A stretch of 64,000 nucleotides of DNA from UBA6898 sp964463135 (GTDB taxonomy: Bacteria > Nitrospirota > Thermodesulfovibrionia > Thermodesulfovibrionales > UBA6898), in the NCBI GenBank assembly GCA_964463135.1, contig CAYXBA010000004.1, positions 124,001 through 188,000 on the forward strand, in the 5' to 3' direction. Under the pieces are notes generated by a model, which was not told the origin of the DNA, made no database searches, and saw nothing but the letters and a program-made list of their open reading frames with translations. Below are positions 1 to 9,032 of this stretch, piece by piece. Made by a program: the position numbers and the translations under genes. The stretch's first letter is position 1, and each line of letters starts with the position of its first letter.

Positions 1-1764
1 AAAAAAGGCCTTTCCGAAGAGATCAAGATCGTGATGACCGGCTGCAACGGATACTGCGCCGAAGGTCCGGTCATGGCAGTCTACCCTGACGGGATCTTTT
101 ATCAGAAGGTGACCGTGGAAGAGGTCCCCATGCTCGTTGAGGAACATTTTCTGAAGGGCAGGCCGTATCAGAAGCTTATGTTCCAGGAGCCGGAGAAGAA
201 GACTGCGATCCCGGGAATGAAAGATATCCCGTTCTTCAAGCATCAGGTGCTCAGAGTCCTCAGGAACAAGGGTCTTATCGATCCTGAAAAGATCGAAGAG
301 TATATTGCCCGGGACGGATATCAGGCCGCGGCAAAGGCCCTTACCGAGATGACACCGGAACAGATCATCGCCACGGTCAAGGATTCAGGCCTCAGGGGAA
401 GAGGAGGAGCAGGCTTCTCCACAGGCCTCAAGTGGGAGTTCGCTTCCAAGGTCCCGTCAGAGGTAAAGTTCATGCTCTGCAACGGCGACGAAGGCGACCC
501 CGGTGCATTTATGGACCGCTCGGTCATGGAAGCTGACCCGCATTCCGTCATCGAAGGCATGATCATCGGGGCAAGGGCAATCGGCGCGAACTACGGATAT
601 ATCTATGTCAGGGCAGAATATCCGCTTGCGGTCAAGCGGCTCAGGCTGGCGATCGACCAGGCAACCGAGGCAGGCCTTCTCGGCAAGAACATCCTCGGTT
701 CCGGCTTTGACTTTGAGCTCGATATCTATCTCGGCGCAGGCGCCTTTGTATGCGGCGAAGAGACAGCGCTTATGCGTTCGATCGAAGGGAAGCGGGGCAT
801 GCCGAGACCGAGGCCGCCCTTCCCTGCAGTAAAAGGCCTCTGGGACAAACCTTCGGTATTGAACAATGTTGAGACCCTGGCTCAGATATCACCGATCATC
901 CTGAACGGCGCAGAATGGTACCGCAGCCTCGGCACGGAAAAATCAGCAGGCACCAAGGTCTTTGCCCTCACCGGCGCTGTCAACAATGTCGGCCTGGTTG
1001 AAGTGCCGATGGGCATTCCGCTCAGAACGATCATCTATGACATCGGCGGCGGCATCAAAAAAGGGAAAAAATTCAAATCCGTGCAGCTGGGAGGACCTTC
1101 CGGCGGCTGCATCCCCGAACATCTGCTCGACATCCCGGTAACGTACGAGGACATCGTCGCAACCGGCGCGATAGTAGGCTCAGGCGGCATGGTCGTCATG
1201 GACGACAGCACCTGCATGGTCGGCACAGCAAAGTTCTTTCTTGAGTTCACGGCTGACGAGTCCTGCGGAAAATGCACTCCCTGCCGGGTCGGGACAAAGA
1301 TCCTCCTCGATATGCTGACCGATATTACCGAAGGCAAGGGTAAAGAAGAGGACATCGCAACCCTTGAGGACCTGGGCAGGGACATAATAGGTACTTCACT
1401 CTGCGGCCTCGGCCAGACCGCCCCGAATCCGGTCCTCTCAACGATCAGATACTTCAAGGACGAATATGAGTCACATATCCGGGACAAGTGGTGCAAGGCC
1501 GGCGTCTGCAGGGACCTCACCATGTTCTGGATCGATGAGAAGCTCTGCAAGGCCTGCGGCGCCTGTCTGAGGGCCTGCCCGTCAAAAGCCATTGTCGGCG
1601 AGAAAAAGGTGCCGCACAAGGTCATTCAGGAACTCTGTGTAAAGTGCAGGACCTGCTACGAGACCTGCAAGTTTAAATCAATAAAGATCCTTCCAGCCGG
1701 TTTCGAAGGCGACCCGTATGAGCTTCTCGAGAAGACCGCTGCCGGGGCAAAGGAGGAGAAATAG
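1..1764 (+). CDS. nuoF: NADH dehydrogenase-like flavoprotein subunit (NuoF/HndC type), 5' partial
   Basis: This is the FMN- and NAD-binding diaphorase subunit of a soluble NADH-linked complex of the HndC/HydB/NuoF type. Reading is open from base 1, so the start lies outside the window; the visible N-terminus is the end of the thioredoxin-like 2Fe-2S domain (TGCNGYC). Then come the FMN motif GRGGAGF, the NAD/FMN motif GAGAFVCGEE, the N3-type 4Fe-4S ligands ESCGKCTPC with a later LCGLG, and a C-terminal 2x[4Fe-4S] ferredoxin domain (CKACGACLRAC, CVKCRTCYETC). That extra ferredoxin tail is typical of bifurcating hydrogenases and formate dehydrogenases rather than canonical Complex I. The stop codon abuts the NuoG-like start. 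A NuoE-like partner probably lies just upstream. Confidence 0.9.
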   Translation, partial: KKGLSEEIKIVMTGCNGYCAEGPVMAVYPDGIFYQKVTVEEVPMLVEEHFLKGRPYQKLMFQEPEKKTAIPGMKDIPFFKHQVLRVLRNKGLIDPEKIEEYIARDGYQAAAKALTEMTPEQIIATVKDSGLRGRGGAGFSTGLKWEFASKVPSEVKFMLCNGDEGDPGAFMDRSVMEADPHSVIEGMIIGARAIGANYGYIYVRAEYPLAVKRLRLAIDQATEAGLLGKNILGSGFDFELDIYLGAGAFVCGEETALMRSIEGKRGMPRPRPPFPAVKGLWDKPSVLNNVETLAQISPIILNGAEWYRSLGTEKSAGTKVFALTGAVNNVGLVEVPMGIPLRTIIYDIGGGIKKGKKFKSVQLGGPSGGCIPEHLLDIPVTYEDIVATGAIVGSGGMVVMDDSTCMVGTAKFFLEFTADESCGKCTPCRVGTKILLDMLTDITEGKGKEEDIATLEDLGRDIIGTSLCGLGQTAPNPVLSTIRYFKDEYESHIRDKWCKAGVCRDLTMFWIDEKLCKACGACLRACPSKAIVGEKKVPHKVIQELCVKCRTCYETCKFKSIKILPAGFEGDPYELLEKTAAGAKEEK

Positions 1765-4224
1765 ATGGTCGAACTGACAATAGACGACCGAAAGGTCAGC
1801 GTAGAGGCAGGGACCACGATCCTCGCAGCTGCCAAGAAGATCGGCATTAATATCCCTAACATGTGCTACGACAAACGGCTGCGGCCCTATGGAGGTTGCA
1901 GGCTCTGCGTGGTCGAGGCAGAGGGTATCCCTAGGCTCCTGGCTTCATGCTCCACGCCGGTCACTGCCGGCATGGTAATCAAGACAGACACGCCCAAACT
2001 GAGGAAGGCACGTCAGACCGTACTGGAACTCCTGCTCATCCATCACCCTCTCGACTGCCCGGTCTGCGACAAGGCTGGAGAGTGCGATCTGCAGGATATG
2101 GCTTTTCAGTATGGCAAGCCTGAGGGCAGATTCATCAGACACCGTAAGGCCATGCCTCCTGATATCAGAGGGCCGCTTGTCGAACTCACGGCAAACCGCT
2201 GCATACTCTGCGGCAAATGCGTAAGGATATGCGGCGAGCACCAGGGACGCGGCGCCCTCGGCTTTATCGGCAGAGGGTTCCCTACCGTAGTCCAGCCGGC
2301 ATTCGGAGAGATCCTCGAATGCGATTATTGCGGACAGTGCATTGACATCTGCCCGACCGGAGCGCTCCTAAGCAAGCCGATGAAGTTCCAGGCTCGTGCC
2401 TGGTTCCTTGAGGAGAAGGACACGATCTGTCCCTTCTGCGGCTGCGGCTGCACCCTTACGATCGGGACACGCGAGGGGAAAATCCTCAGGTCACGCGCAA
2501 AAGAGGACAACGGAAGGAGTGAAGGCAACCTCTGCGGCAGGGGCAGGTTCGGTGTTGATTATATTTACAGCGAAAACCGTCTGAAAACACCCCTCATCAG
2601 AAAGAACGGGGAGCTTGTTCCTGCAACATGGGACGAAGCGCTCAAGTATGCAGCTGACAGTCTTGCCAATATCATCAATGTCCACGGCAGCAGCGCCATC
2701 GGCGCTATCGGCTCGCATCGCTGCACGAACGAGGACAATTACATGCTCAGGAAGTTCATGAGCCTCACCATAGGCTCAGGCAATCTTGATTCCTCGGCGG
2801 CATTCGGGTACACACAGGTCCAGAAGGCACTTGCCATGGCCTTTGGCACCAAGGCTCACACCATTGACCTGAAAGCTCCCCTGGACAAGGAAGCCATCCT
2901 GATCGTTGAGTCGGACATCAGCATCACGCACCCGGTCTTTGGCCTCAATATCATGAAGGCAAAACGTGAGGGCGCAAAGCTCATTGTCGCAGACAGCCGT
3001 GACACGAAGCTCACACGCCACAGCACGTCACATCTCAGGATGCACAGCGGCTCTGCAACTGTTTTTCTCAACGGTCTGATGAATACCATTATCAGCCGTA
3101 ACCTCTTCGATCGGGACAGTGTCTCCAAGACAGAGGGCTTTGAAGCATTTGAAAAAGGTTTAGCGGAGTACACACCTGAAAAGGTCGAGCGCATTGCCGG
3201 CATACCGGCTGCTGAACTCGTCGCAGCCGCTGAAGAGATCGCAAAGGCAAAGAGCCGCATGATTTCCCTGACGCTCAGCGCAGCGGAAAATACGAAGGGT
3301 GCTGACGCGGTGCTCGCGGCCGCAAACCTTGCGATCCTGCTCGGAGAAGGGCCTGATGCACTCCAGATACCTGCAGAATATGCCAATACCCTGGGCACAC
3401 AAAGGTCCGGCATCACGCCCGCGACCGGGAGCAAGGACTTATTTTCAATGCTGTATGAGCAGGGCGCCCTGCGCAGCCTGATCATCATGGGAGAGGACCC
3501 GCTTACCGCCTTCCCCTTCAGTTCGAAAGTCCAATCAGTGCTTAAGTCCCTCGACCTTCTGATCGTGCAGGACATCGCACTGACCGAGACCGCAAAGATG
3601 GCGCATGTTGTCCTGCCGGCAGCTGCATGGTCAGAGAAAGAAGGCACCTTTACAAACGCTGAAGGCGTCACCCAGAAGTTACAGAGAATCGTTGATGCCC
3701 CGGGGCAGGCACAGCCTGACTGGCAGATCCTCAGGAACCTCTCGCTTGCCATGGGCAAAGAGGTCGGCACGCGCAGCGTGGAAGGCCTTATGGAGGAGAT
3801 CAGGACTGCTGCTCAGCAGGAGCATGTCACCGCCGGCAAGAAGGTCTTTCATGCTGTCTCGCATACCGAAGGGGAAGTCCCGTCAGCAGAATACCCGCTC
3901 TCTCTGGCGGTCAGAGATGTGCTGCAGCATTCCGGTTCCATGTCGACCCGCTCGAAGTCGCTCGACCTCGTCGTTTCCGAGCCGTATCTCGAGGTAAGCG
4001 AAGATGATGCTACAAAACTCGGCATCACAGACAACAGCCATGTGAAAGTTTCATCGAGGAGGGGCACTGTCTATCTCAAGGCAAAGGTGACGGACGCTGT
4101 GCCTGCTGGAACGGTCTTCGCATCCACACATTTCCCGCATGGGCGGGTCAATGCCCTGCTTTACTATCCTGAGAACGGTGCTGCAGGGACCTGCGCGGTC
4201 AAGGTGGAGTCTGCAAAGGGATGA
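1765..4224 (+). CDS. NuoG-like iron-sulfur/molybdopterin-fold subunit lacking the catalytic Cys/Sec
   Basis: This 819-residue electron-transfer subunit pairs with the NuoF-like protein. In order it shows a 2Fe-2S ferredoxin domain (MCYDK, GGCRLC), the His-Cys3 cluster segment (HHPLDCPVC..GEC), two 4Fe-4S motifs (CILCGKCVRIC, CDYCGQCIDIC), the N7-type cluster (CPFCGCGC ... GNLCGRG) and a molybdopterin-oxidoreductase fold to the C-terminus. Where formate dehydrogenases carry Cys or Sec, around residue 343, this protein reads DSSAAFG. No in-frame TGA is present, so neither residue is encoded there. It therefore looks like a NuoG-type relay rather than an active formate dehydrogenase. The start has a good AAGGAGG ribosome site, and the end overlaps the DRTGG gene by 4 bases, implying translational coupling. 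Confidence 0.87.
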   Translation: MVELTIDDRKVSVEAGTTILAAAKKIGINIPNMCYDKRLRPYGGCRLCVVEAEGIPRLLASCSTPVTAGMVIKTDTPKLRKARQTVLELLLIHHPLDCPVCDKAGECDLQDMAFQYGKPEGRFIRHRKAMPPDIRGPLVELTANRCILCGKCVRICGEHQGRGALGFIGRGFPTVVQPAFGEILECDYCGQCIDICPTGALLSKPMKFQARAWFLEEKDTICPFCGCGCTLTIGTREGKILRSRAKEDNGRSEGNLCGRGRFGVDYIYSENRLKTPLIRKNGELVPATWDEALKYAADSLANIINVHGSSAIGAIGSHRCTNEDNYMLRKFMSLTIGSGNLDSSAAFGYTQVQKALAMAFGTKAHTIDLKAPLDKEAILIVESDISITHPVFGLNIMKAKREGAKLIVADSRDTKLTRHSTSHLRMHSGSATVFLNGLMNTIISRNLFDRDSVSKTEGFEAFEKGLAEYTPEKVERIAGIPAAELVAAAEEIAKAKSRMISLTLSAAENTKGADAVLAAANLAILLGEGPDALQIPAEYANTLGTQRSGITPATGSKDLFSMLYEQGALRSLIIMGEDPLTAFPFSSKVQSVLKSLDLLIVQDIALTETAKMAHVVLPAAAWSEKEGTFTNAEGVTQKLQRIVDAPGQAQPDWQILRNLSLAMGKEVGTRSVEGLMEEIRTAAQQEHVTAGKKVFHAVSHTEGEVPSAEYPLSLAVRDVLQHSGSMSTRSKSLDLVVSEPYLEVSEDDATKLGITDNSHVKVSSRRGTVYLKAKVTDAVPAGTVFASTHFPHGRVNALLYYPENGAAGTCAVKVESAKG

Positions 4225-4607
4225 ATCTCGATGAGATCCGGGACATCCTGAATGCAACGGTAATTACCGATCAGGCATCGCTCCGGAACCCGATCGAGAG
4301 CGTGTACTGTGCTGACCTTATGAGCGACGTCCTTTCTTTCTCTGTCGCGAGATGTCTCCTGGTCACGGGGCTGACGAATGCACAGGTGATACGGACTGCT
4401 GAAATGGCGGCCATCGATATGATCGTCTTTGTCCAGGGCAAGCGGCCGGCTGTTCAGACCATCAGACTCGCTGAGGAAAAGAACATCCCCCTGCTGGTGA
4501 CTGATCTTCCCATGTTCGATGCCTGCGGGAGACTTTACGAAAAAGGGCTCCGGAGCCGATCAGCGTCTCTTGGCCGGACTCCTATCGTAACCTGTCATGA
4601 GGGATGA
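4221..4607 (+). CDS. DRTGG-domain protein 1
   Basis: This 128-residue protein is a stand-alone DRTGG domain, a fold first noted in the CBS/PTA/HPr-kinase families and often found beside iron-only hydrogenase and NADH-linked flavoprotein genes. The order 'MNLDEIRDILNATV' then 'CADLMSDVLSF' then 'LLVTGLTNAQVIRTAE' matches those hydrogenase-cluster proteins. No catalytic residues are evident, and a ligand-sensing or scaffolding role is inference. It overlaps the NuoG-like gene by four bases (ATGA) and precedes an ATPase of the anti-sigma-factor type. A paralogue lies at 5117. Confidence 0.75.
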   Translation: MNLDEIRDILNATVITDQASLRNPIESVYCADLMSDVLSFSVARCLLVTGLTNAQVIRTAEMAAIDMIVFVQGKRPAVQTIRLAEEKNIPLLVTDLPMFDACGRLYEKGLRSRSASLGRTPIVTCHEG

Positions 4608-4666
4608 GAATGAACGTACGGAGCAGTTCTTTTATTACGGTCCCTGCCGAAGCATAATGGGAGGCC

Positions 4667-5107
4667 GTGACCGTGGATAGCTGCAGAGACGGCATATTTT
4701 TTCTTACCGGAAAGGACTTTACGAACGCAGGCACTGCATCGAGCAACCTGAAGGCAATCCTCGAAACTATGGGGATCGATCAGAATATCATCAGGAGGAC
4801 GGCGATTGCGGCATTCGAGGCAGAGATGAATGTCGTGATTTATGCGGTTGCCGGTATGATGAAATACCGGATCACGGATACCGAGGTTTCCATAACTGTC
4901 CAGGACATGGGGCCTGGTATCCCGGACATCGAACTTGCCATGACCGAGGGATATTCCACGGCACCAGACCATATCCGGGCAATGGGTTTCGGCTCCGGCA
5001 TGGGCCTCCCGAACATCCGGAAGAATACCGACAGCCTTTCAGTGAATTCCATTGTCGGCGAAGGAACAACGCTGGATTTCGTGATACAGATAAAAGACTG
5101 TCCCTAA
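4667..5107 (+). CDS. HATPase-fold protein, anti-sigma-factor/RsbW-like
   Basis: This 146-residue single-domain GHKL ATPase has an N-box (AAFEAEMNVVIYA), G1 box (QDMGPGIPD) and G2 box (GFGSGMGLPNI). The family includes RsbW/SpoIIAB serine kinases that sequester sigma factors; no sigma factor or STAS antagonist is encoded nearby. The start is a GTG at 4667. A 17-codon open frame (about 4607-4660) precedes it and might be an upstream leader. It lies between two DRTGG genes, an arrangement known from iron-hydrogenase loci. A role in regulating or assembling the adjacent NuoF/G-like enzyme is inferred from context only. Confidence 0.72.
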   Translation: MTVDSCRDGIFFLTGKDFTNAGTASSNLKAILETMGIDQNIIRRTAIAAFEAEMNVVIYAVAGMMKYRITDTEVSITVQDMGPGIPDIELAMTEGYSTAPDHIRAMGFGSGMGLPNIRKNTDSLSVNSIVGEGTTLDFVIQIKDCP

Positions 5108-5116
5108 GGAGAACTC

Positions 5117-5458
5117 ATGGAACTGCAGGAGCTTATCAACAGTCTTTCCCTGGAGCTCAAGACCCCGGAACTCGATATGCATCGCGAAGTCACCGGCGGG
5201 TATGCAAGCGACCTTCTTTCAGACGTCATCGGCAATTCACATAAAGGCAATATCTGGATAACCCTTCAGGTCCATCTCAACATTATCGCTGTGGCCTCCC
5301 TCAAAGAGCTTGCCGGCATTATTCTCGTCAACAGCAGAAACCCTGATGCAGACACCCTGAAGAAGGCAAACGCGGAGAACATCCCGGTTATGACCAGCAC
5401 ATTGCCCGCATTCGACCTTGTCGGAAAACTCTATGCCCTCGGGCTGAGATGCCGGTAG
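5117..5458 (+). CDS. DRTGG-domain protein 2
   Basis: This is a second 113-residue DRTGG protein (YASDLLSDVIGN near residue 30, IILVNSRNPD in the middle). It is recognisably paralogous to the one at 4221, sharing the motifs SDLLSDV/ADLMSDV and NIPVMTSTLPAFD/NIPLLVTDLPMFD. An AGGAG ribosome site precedes the ATG. It ends 10 bases inside the PHP-domain gene, so the two are probably translationally coupled. The ligand is unknown. Confidence 0.72.
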   Translation: MELQELINSLSLELKTPELDMHREVTGGYASDLLSDVIGNSHKGNIWITLQVHLNIIAVASLKELAGIILVNSRNPDADTLKKANAENIPVMTSTLPAFDLVGKLYALGLRCR

Positions 5459-6189
5459 AATTCAGGGCAGACCTGCATATACATACCTGTCTTTCTCCCT
5501 GTGCAGACCTCTTTATGACGCCGCGCAACATTATCGAGAAGGCCGCCTCTCTCGGCATAAACATTATTGCCATATGCGATCATAACTCGGCAGAAAACAT
5601 TGAGGTCACGCATGACATCGGAAAGAAACGGGGAATCACCGTAATACCGGGTATGGAGGTCACCTCGTCAGAAGAGGTGCATGTGCTCGGTCTCTTCGGC
5701 AGTATGGAGCAGGCATATGACATGCAAACGCAGGTCTATGAACACCTTCAGCCCGGTGAGAATGATGAGGATGCGTTTGGCATGCAGGTCGTGGTGAATG
5801 CGGAAGATGAGGTCCTTGGCTTTAACAAAAGGCTGCTCATCGGCTCAACAGACCTTTCCCTCGACCGGGTCATTGCCTATATTCATGCGTTTCAGGGTAT
5901 TGCAATCGCCAGCCATATCGACCGGGAAGGCTTCGGGGTCATCGGCCAGCTCGGGTTCATACCGCCTGAAGCCGGATTTGATGCCCTTGAGATATCGTCC
6001 GGAATATCTATGGAGAAGGCAGCAGAAAGTTTCAGCATGTATCGTTTCATTCCATGGATCACCTCCTCCGACGCGCATGACCTTGAGAATATCGGAAGAA
6101 AGACCGTCGGACTACATATGAATCATGCCACGTTCGATGAATTTTGCCTTGCGCTCAGAGGAACAGAAGGAAGAAGGGTCATGCTGTAG
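5449..6189 (+). CDS. PHP-domain metal-dependent phosphoesterase
   Basis: This 246-residue PHP protein is related to the TrpH/YciV phosphoesterases. The metal-binding motifs are visible: ADLHIHTCLSPC at the N-terminus, ICDHNSAEN, IPGMEV, ASHIDREGFG and TSSDAHDLENIG. PHP members hydrolyse phosphoesters such as 3',5'-nucleoside bisphosphates or RNA ends; the substrate here is unknown. Genes of this kind recur beside DRTGG and HATPase genes in hydrogenase or NADH-flavoprotein clusters, which supports a shared though unexplained function. The start overlaps the preceding gene by 10 bases. Confidence 0.8.
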   Translation: MPVEFRADLHIHTCLSPCADLFMTPRNIIEKAASLGINIIAICDHNSAENIEVTHDIGKKRGITVIPGMEVTSSEEVHVLGLFGSMEQAYDMQTQVYEHLQPGENDEDAFGMQVVVNAEDEVLGFNKRLLIGSTDLSLDRVIAYIHAFQGIAIASHIDREGFGVIGQLGFIPPEAGFDALEISSGISMEKAAESFSMYRFIPWITSSDAHDLENIGRKTVGLHMNHATFDEFCLALRGTEGRRVML

Positions 6190-6192
6190 CCT

Positions 6193-6735
6193 ATGGAAGA
6201 TATATCGCTGCATATCCTCGACATTGCTGAAAATTCTGTTGCTTCAGGAGCATCACTCATAACGATCAGCATAGACGATAAACCCGCGGAGGACAGTTTC
6301 CTGATCACTATTGAAGATAACGGCAGAGGCATGACCAGGGAGTTCGCAATGAATGTTCTTGACCCTTTCTCCACAACCAGGACAACGCGCAAAGTCGGGC
6401 TCGGCCTCTCCTTTCTTGCACAGTCAGCCCGGGAGACAGGCGGTGACGTCCGGATCGAGTCTGTTCCGGACAGGGGCACTGTCGTCAGCGCTTCTTTTAG
6501 GCCGAGCCATATCGACATGAAGCCGCTGGGCAACATAGCGGATACGATAATAACACTGATAGCTGGCAATCCCGGGACACATTTTGTCTTTAGCTACCGC
6601 AGGGACAGCAGGACCTATCAGCTTGATACCCGGGAAATATGTGCTGCATTGGAAGGCGTGCCGATAAACGCAGCACAAGTTCTGTCAGCGGTCAGGGGCG
6701 ACCTGATGGAGGGACTTGATGCCATGCGCGGCTGA
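6193..6735 (+). CDS. HATPase-fold protein, histidine-kinase-like, no receiver or phosphoacceptor domain
   Basis: This 180-residue protein carries a GHKL ATPase domain at residues 1-110 with N-box (LDIAENSVASGA), G1 (EDNGRGM), F-box (DPFSTTR) and G2 (VGLGLSFLA). A short C-terminal extension of about 65 residues has no recognised motif. There is no sensor or His-phosphoacceptor domain. It starts 3 bases after the PHP stop and closes the NuoF/G-DRTGG-PHP run. Proteins of this kind occur at the same position in iron-hydrogenase clusters. Its phosphoryl target, if any, is not identifiable here. Confidence 0.7.
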   Translation: MEDISLHILDIAENSVASGASLITISIDDKPAEDSFLITIEDNGRGMTREFAMNVLDPFSTTRTTRKVGLGLSFLAQSARETGGDVRIESVPDRGTVVSASFRPSHIDMKPLGNIADTIITLIAGNPGTHFVFSYRRDSRTYQLDTREICAALEGVPINAAQVLSAVRGDLMEGLDAMRG

Positions 6736-6800
6736 AGGTACACCATCGCAGGAGAAAAACCCGGGAGCTCTCACCCCTGTCTGTCTATCTCCCTACTGAA

Positions 6801-7070
6801 ATGCTAAAATACCGCATGGATCATGTGACCCTTCTCGGCCTGACAGCCGGGACATTGACCACACTCTCCTTCCTGCCCCAGGTAATAAAGACCTGGAAGA
6901 CACGCTCCACAAGGGACATTTCAACGGGCATGTTCGTAATGTTCTGCACCGGCATCTTTCTCTGGGCGCTGTACGGGCTTGCTATCGATTCCATGCCGGT
7001 CATCTTTACGAATGTCGTCACATTTTTTCTTGCCTTGATTATTCTCATGCTCAAGATAAAACACGGGTAG
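6801..7070 (+). CDS. SemiSWEET-type small transporter
   Basis: This protein of 84-89 residues has three predicted transmembrane helices and the MtN3/SemiSWEET signature LSFLPQVIKTWKTRST in helix 1, including the PQ motif. SemiSWEETs dimerise to carry small sugars across the inner membrane. Two ATGs are possible (6801 and 6816); the second gives the family-typical MDHVTLLGLTAG start. It is unrelated in function to the flanking genes and is separated from them by short intergenic stretches of 60-65 bases. Confidence 0.85.
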   Translation: MLKYRMDHVTLLGLTAGTLTTLSFLPQVIKTWKTRSTRDISTGMFVMFCTGIFLWALYGLAIDSMPVIFTNVVTFFLALIILMLKIKHG

Positions 7071-7129
7071 ATACGGCTTCTCTTTGATTTCTTGATTTTC
7101 AATCTTGCCCACCAGTACAATGTAAGACA

Positions 7130-9001
7130 ATGGAAATAAAGATACTCAACGGCAGGACTCTTACGGCAGAACCCGGCAAAAGCGTGTACCAGACGCTGAG
7201 AGACAATGGTGTCTATCTGGTCGCATCCTGCGGCGGCAAGGGCGTCTGCGGAAAATGCCGCGTAAAGGTCCTTGAGGGCAAATACCGTACTGAGTCAGCC
7301 ACAAAACTGAAGAAAAAAGAGATTGGGGACAAGGTCGTTCTGGCATGCACCACCTTCCCTGAGGAAGACATCCATATTGAGATCCCTGAGGACTCTAAGC
7401 TTGTTATCGGCGATAAGATCGCTGTCTCAAAGTCAAAGAGCTTTCTCGAATTTCTCACGTCAGAGGACCCTGCACTGACACCGCCTGTCAGGAAGATCAT
7501 GCTTACGCTTACGCCGCCTTCTCTGGAGGACAATATCAGCGACGTGGAACGGGTGAAAAGAGGGCTCGCGGAACACGGCGTCGAAGAGATGCGTTTTTCT
7601 CATGGGTTTGTACAGTCCATGGCAAAGGCGCTGCGGCAGCACAACTGGAGCGCCCAACTTACGCATACGGAACATTTTGAGGCAATATCGATCGTATCTC
7701 CTGAACGGGTCAAACACTATGGCCTTGCTGTTGATATCGGAACAACGACCGTTGTCGTTTATCTCGTTGACTGTACTGACGGAACACTCCTGGACACGGG
7801 AGTTACATACAATTCTCAGATGCGTCACGGCGATGATGTAATCACCAGGATCGTCCATGCAACAGAAGGCGGCGCGCTTCAGGAGCTGAGAAATGCCGTT
7901 GTGAACGACATCAACGGTCTGCTCAATCCGATGATGGAGCGTAATCATATAAGCCGCGACGACATCGACTGTGCAGTGATATCCGGAAATACTACGATGG
8001 TCCAGCTTTTCTGGGGCCTGGACCCTTCATCGATACGCGAGGAGCCATATATCCCTACGGTAAACGCATACCCGGCATGGCGCGCAGGCACGGCAAAGCT
8101 CCTGATCAACCACCAGGCCCCGGTCTATACCATACCGTGCGTTGGCAGCTATGTAGGCGGCGATATCACAGCAGGACTTTTGGCATCAAAGATGCACAGA
8201 AACCCCGAAATAGCCCTTTTCATGGACATCGGCACGAATGGCGAGATCGTTGTGGGCAATAACGAATGGCTCATAACTGCAGCCACCTCAGCCGGCCCCT
8301 GCTTTGAGGGCAGCGGCATCAGGCATGGCATGCGGGCAACAGAAGGGGCAATAGAATCGGTGAAGATAGACCCTGCCACCTTTGATGTTGCGCTTGGCGT
8401 GATCGGCAATGCTCAGCCGGCCGGTATTTGCGGCTCCGGCATGATCGATGCGATATCAGAATTCTTTTTTGCCGGCATCATTGACCAGAAGGGCAAGTTC
8501 TCACGCGATCTGAAGACCGACAGGATCAGGATAGAGGAAGAAGGTCCGGAGTTCGTCCTGCATCATGACGAAACAAAGGACATTGTGCTTACTGAAGTTG
8601 ATATTGAGAATATTCTGCGGGCAAAGGCCGCTATCTATGCAGGCATGTCCGTGCTGCTGAGAGAGGTAGGCCTTTCTCTTGATATTGTTGAGCGTATCTA
8701 CATTGCAGGAGGGTTCGGGAACTATCTCAATGTAGAAAAGGCGATGATGATCGGCATGCTCCCGGACATGCCGAAGGAGAAATTTTCCTTTATCGGCAAC
8801 ACTTCGATCGCGGGAGCCTATCTCTGCCTGTTGTCGGCAAAAATGCGGCGTGAGGTGGAAGATATTGCAAAGAAGATGACCTATATGGAGCTTTCGGTCT
8901 CACACGGCTTCATGGATGAGTACATGTCAGCACTTTTCCTGCCTCATACCAACATGGACCTCTTCCCTTCCATCAGGGAAATGTACGATAAGCGTGTCTA
9001 A
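7130..9001 (+). CDS. RACo-like ATP-dependent corrinoid-protein activator (2Fe-2S + ASKHA/DUF4445)
   Basis: This 623-residue protein matches the reductive activators of corrinoid proteins (RACo/AcsV/RamA-like group, DUF4445). Residues 1-85 form a 2Fe-2S ferredoxin domain with ligands in SCGGKGVCGKC and a later VLACTT. A linker follows, and then an ASKHA ATPase domain with phosphate-1 motif GLAVDIGTTTVVVYL, phosphate-2 motif MDIGTNGEIV and the adenosine-type motif IYIAGGFGNYL. In the family ATP hydrolysis drives the uphill one-electron reduction of inactive Co(II) corrinoid. No methyltransferase or corrinoid protein is adjacent. A link to the corrinoid uptake genes at 45-52 kb or the MetE-like protein at 34 kb is only suggestive. 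Confidence 0.85.
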   Translation: MEIKILNGRTLTAEPGKSVYQTLRDNGVYLVASCGGKGVCGKCRVKVLEGKYRTESATKLKKKEIGDKVVLACTTFPEEDIHIEIPEDSKLVIGDKIAVSKSKSFLEFLTSEDPALTPPVRKIMLTLTPPSLEDNISDVERVKRGLAEHGVEEMRFSHGFVQSMAKALRQHNWSAQLTHTEHFEAISIVSPERVKHYGLAVDIGTTTVVVYLVDCTDGTLLDTGVTYNSQMRHGDDVITRIVHATEGGALQELRNAVVNDINGLLNPMMERNHISRDDIDCAVISGNTTMVQLFWGLDPSSIREEPYIPTVNAYPAWRAGTAKLLINHQAPVYTIPCVGSYVGGDITAGLLASKMHRNPEIALFMDIGTNGEIVVGNNEWLITAATSAGPCFEGSGIRHGMRATEGAIESVKIDPATFDVALGVIGNAQPAGICGSGMIDAISEFFFAGIIDQKGKFSRDLKTDRIRIEEEGPEFVLHHDETKDIVLTEVDIENILRAKAAIYAGMSVLLREVGLSLDIVERIYIAGGFGNYLNVEKAMMIGMLPDMPKEKFSFIGNTSIAGAYLCLLSAKMRREVEDIAKKMTYMELSVSHGFMDEYMSALFLPHTNMDLFPSIREMYDKRV

Positions 9002-9032
9002 GGCAGGCAGACCCGCAGGAAATGAAGGAACC

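Noticed and set aside
2781..2820. Possible selenocysteine (formate dehydrogenase) site in the NuoG-like gene
   Set aside because: No in-frame TGA; the catalytic position reads Ser/Ala, so a Sec or Cys enzyme is not supported.
2856..3770. Long antisense frame opposite the NuoG-like gene
   Set aside because: The opposite strand encodes a motif-complete protein; this frame has no domain or ribosome site.
7071..7129. TTGATTTC-TTGATTTTC before the RACo gene as another heptamer run
   Set aside because: Units are 8-9 bases and only two copies are present, so it does not fit the pattern.
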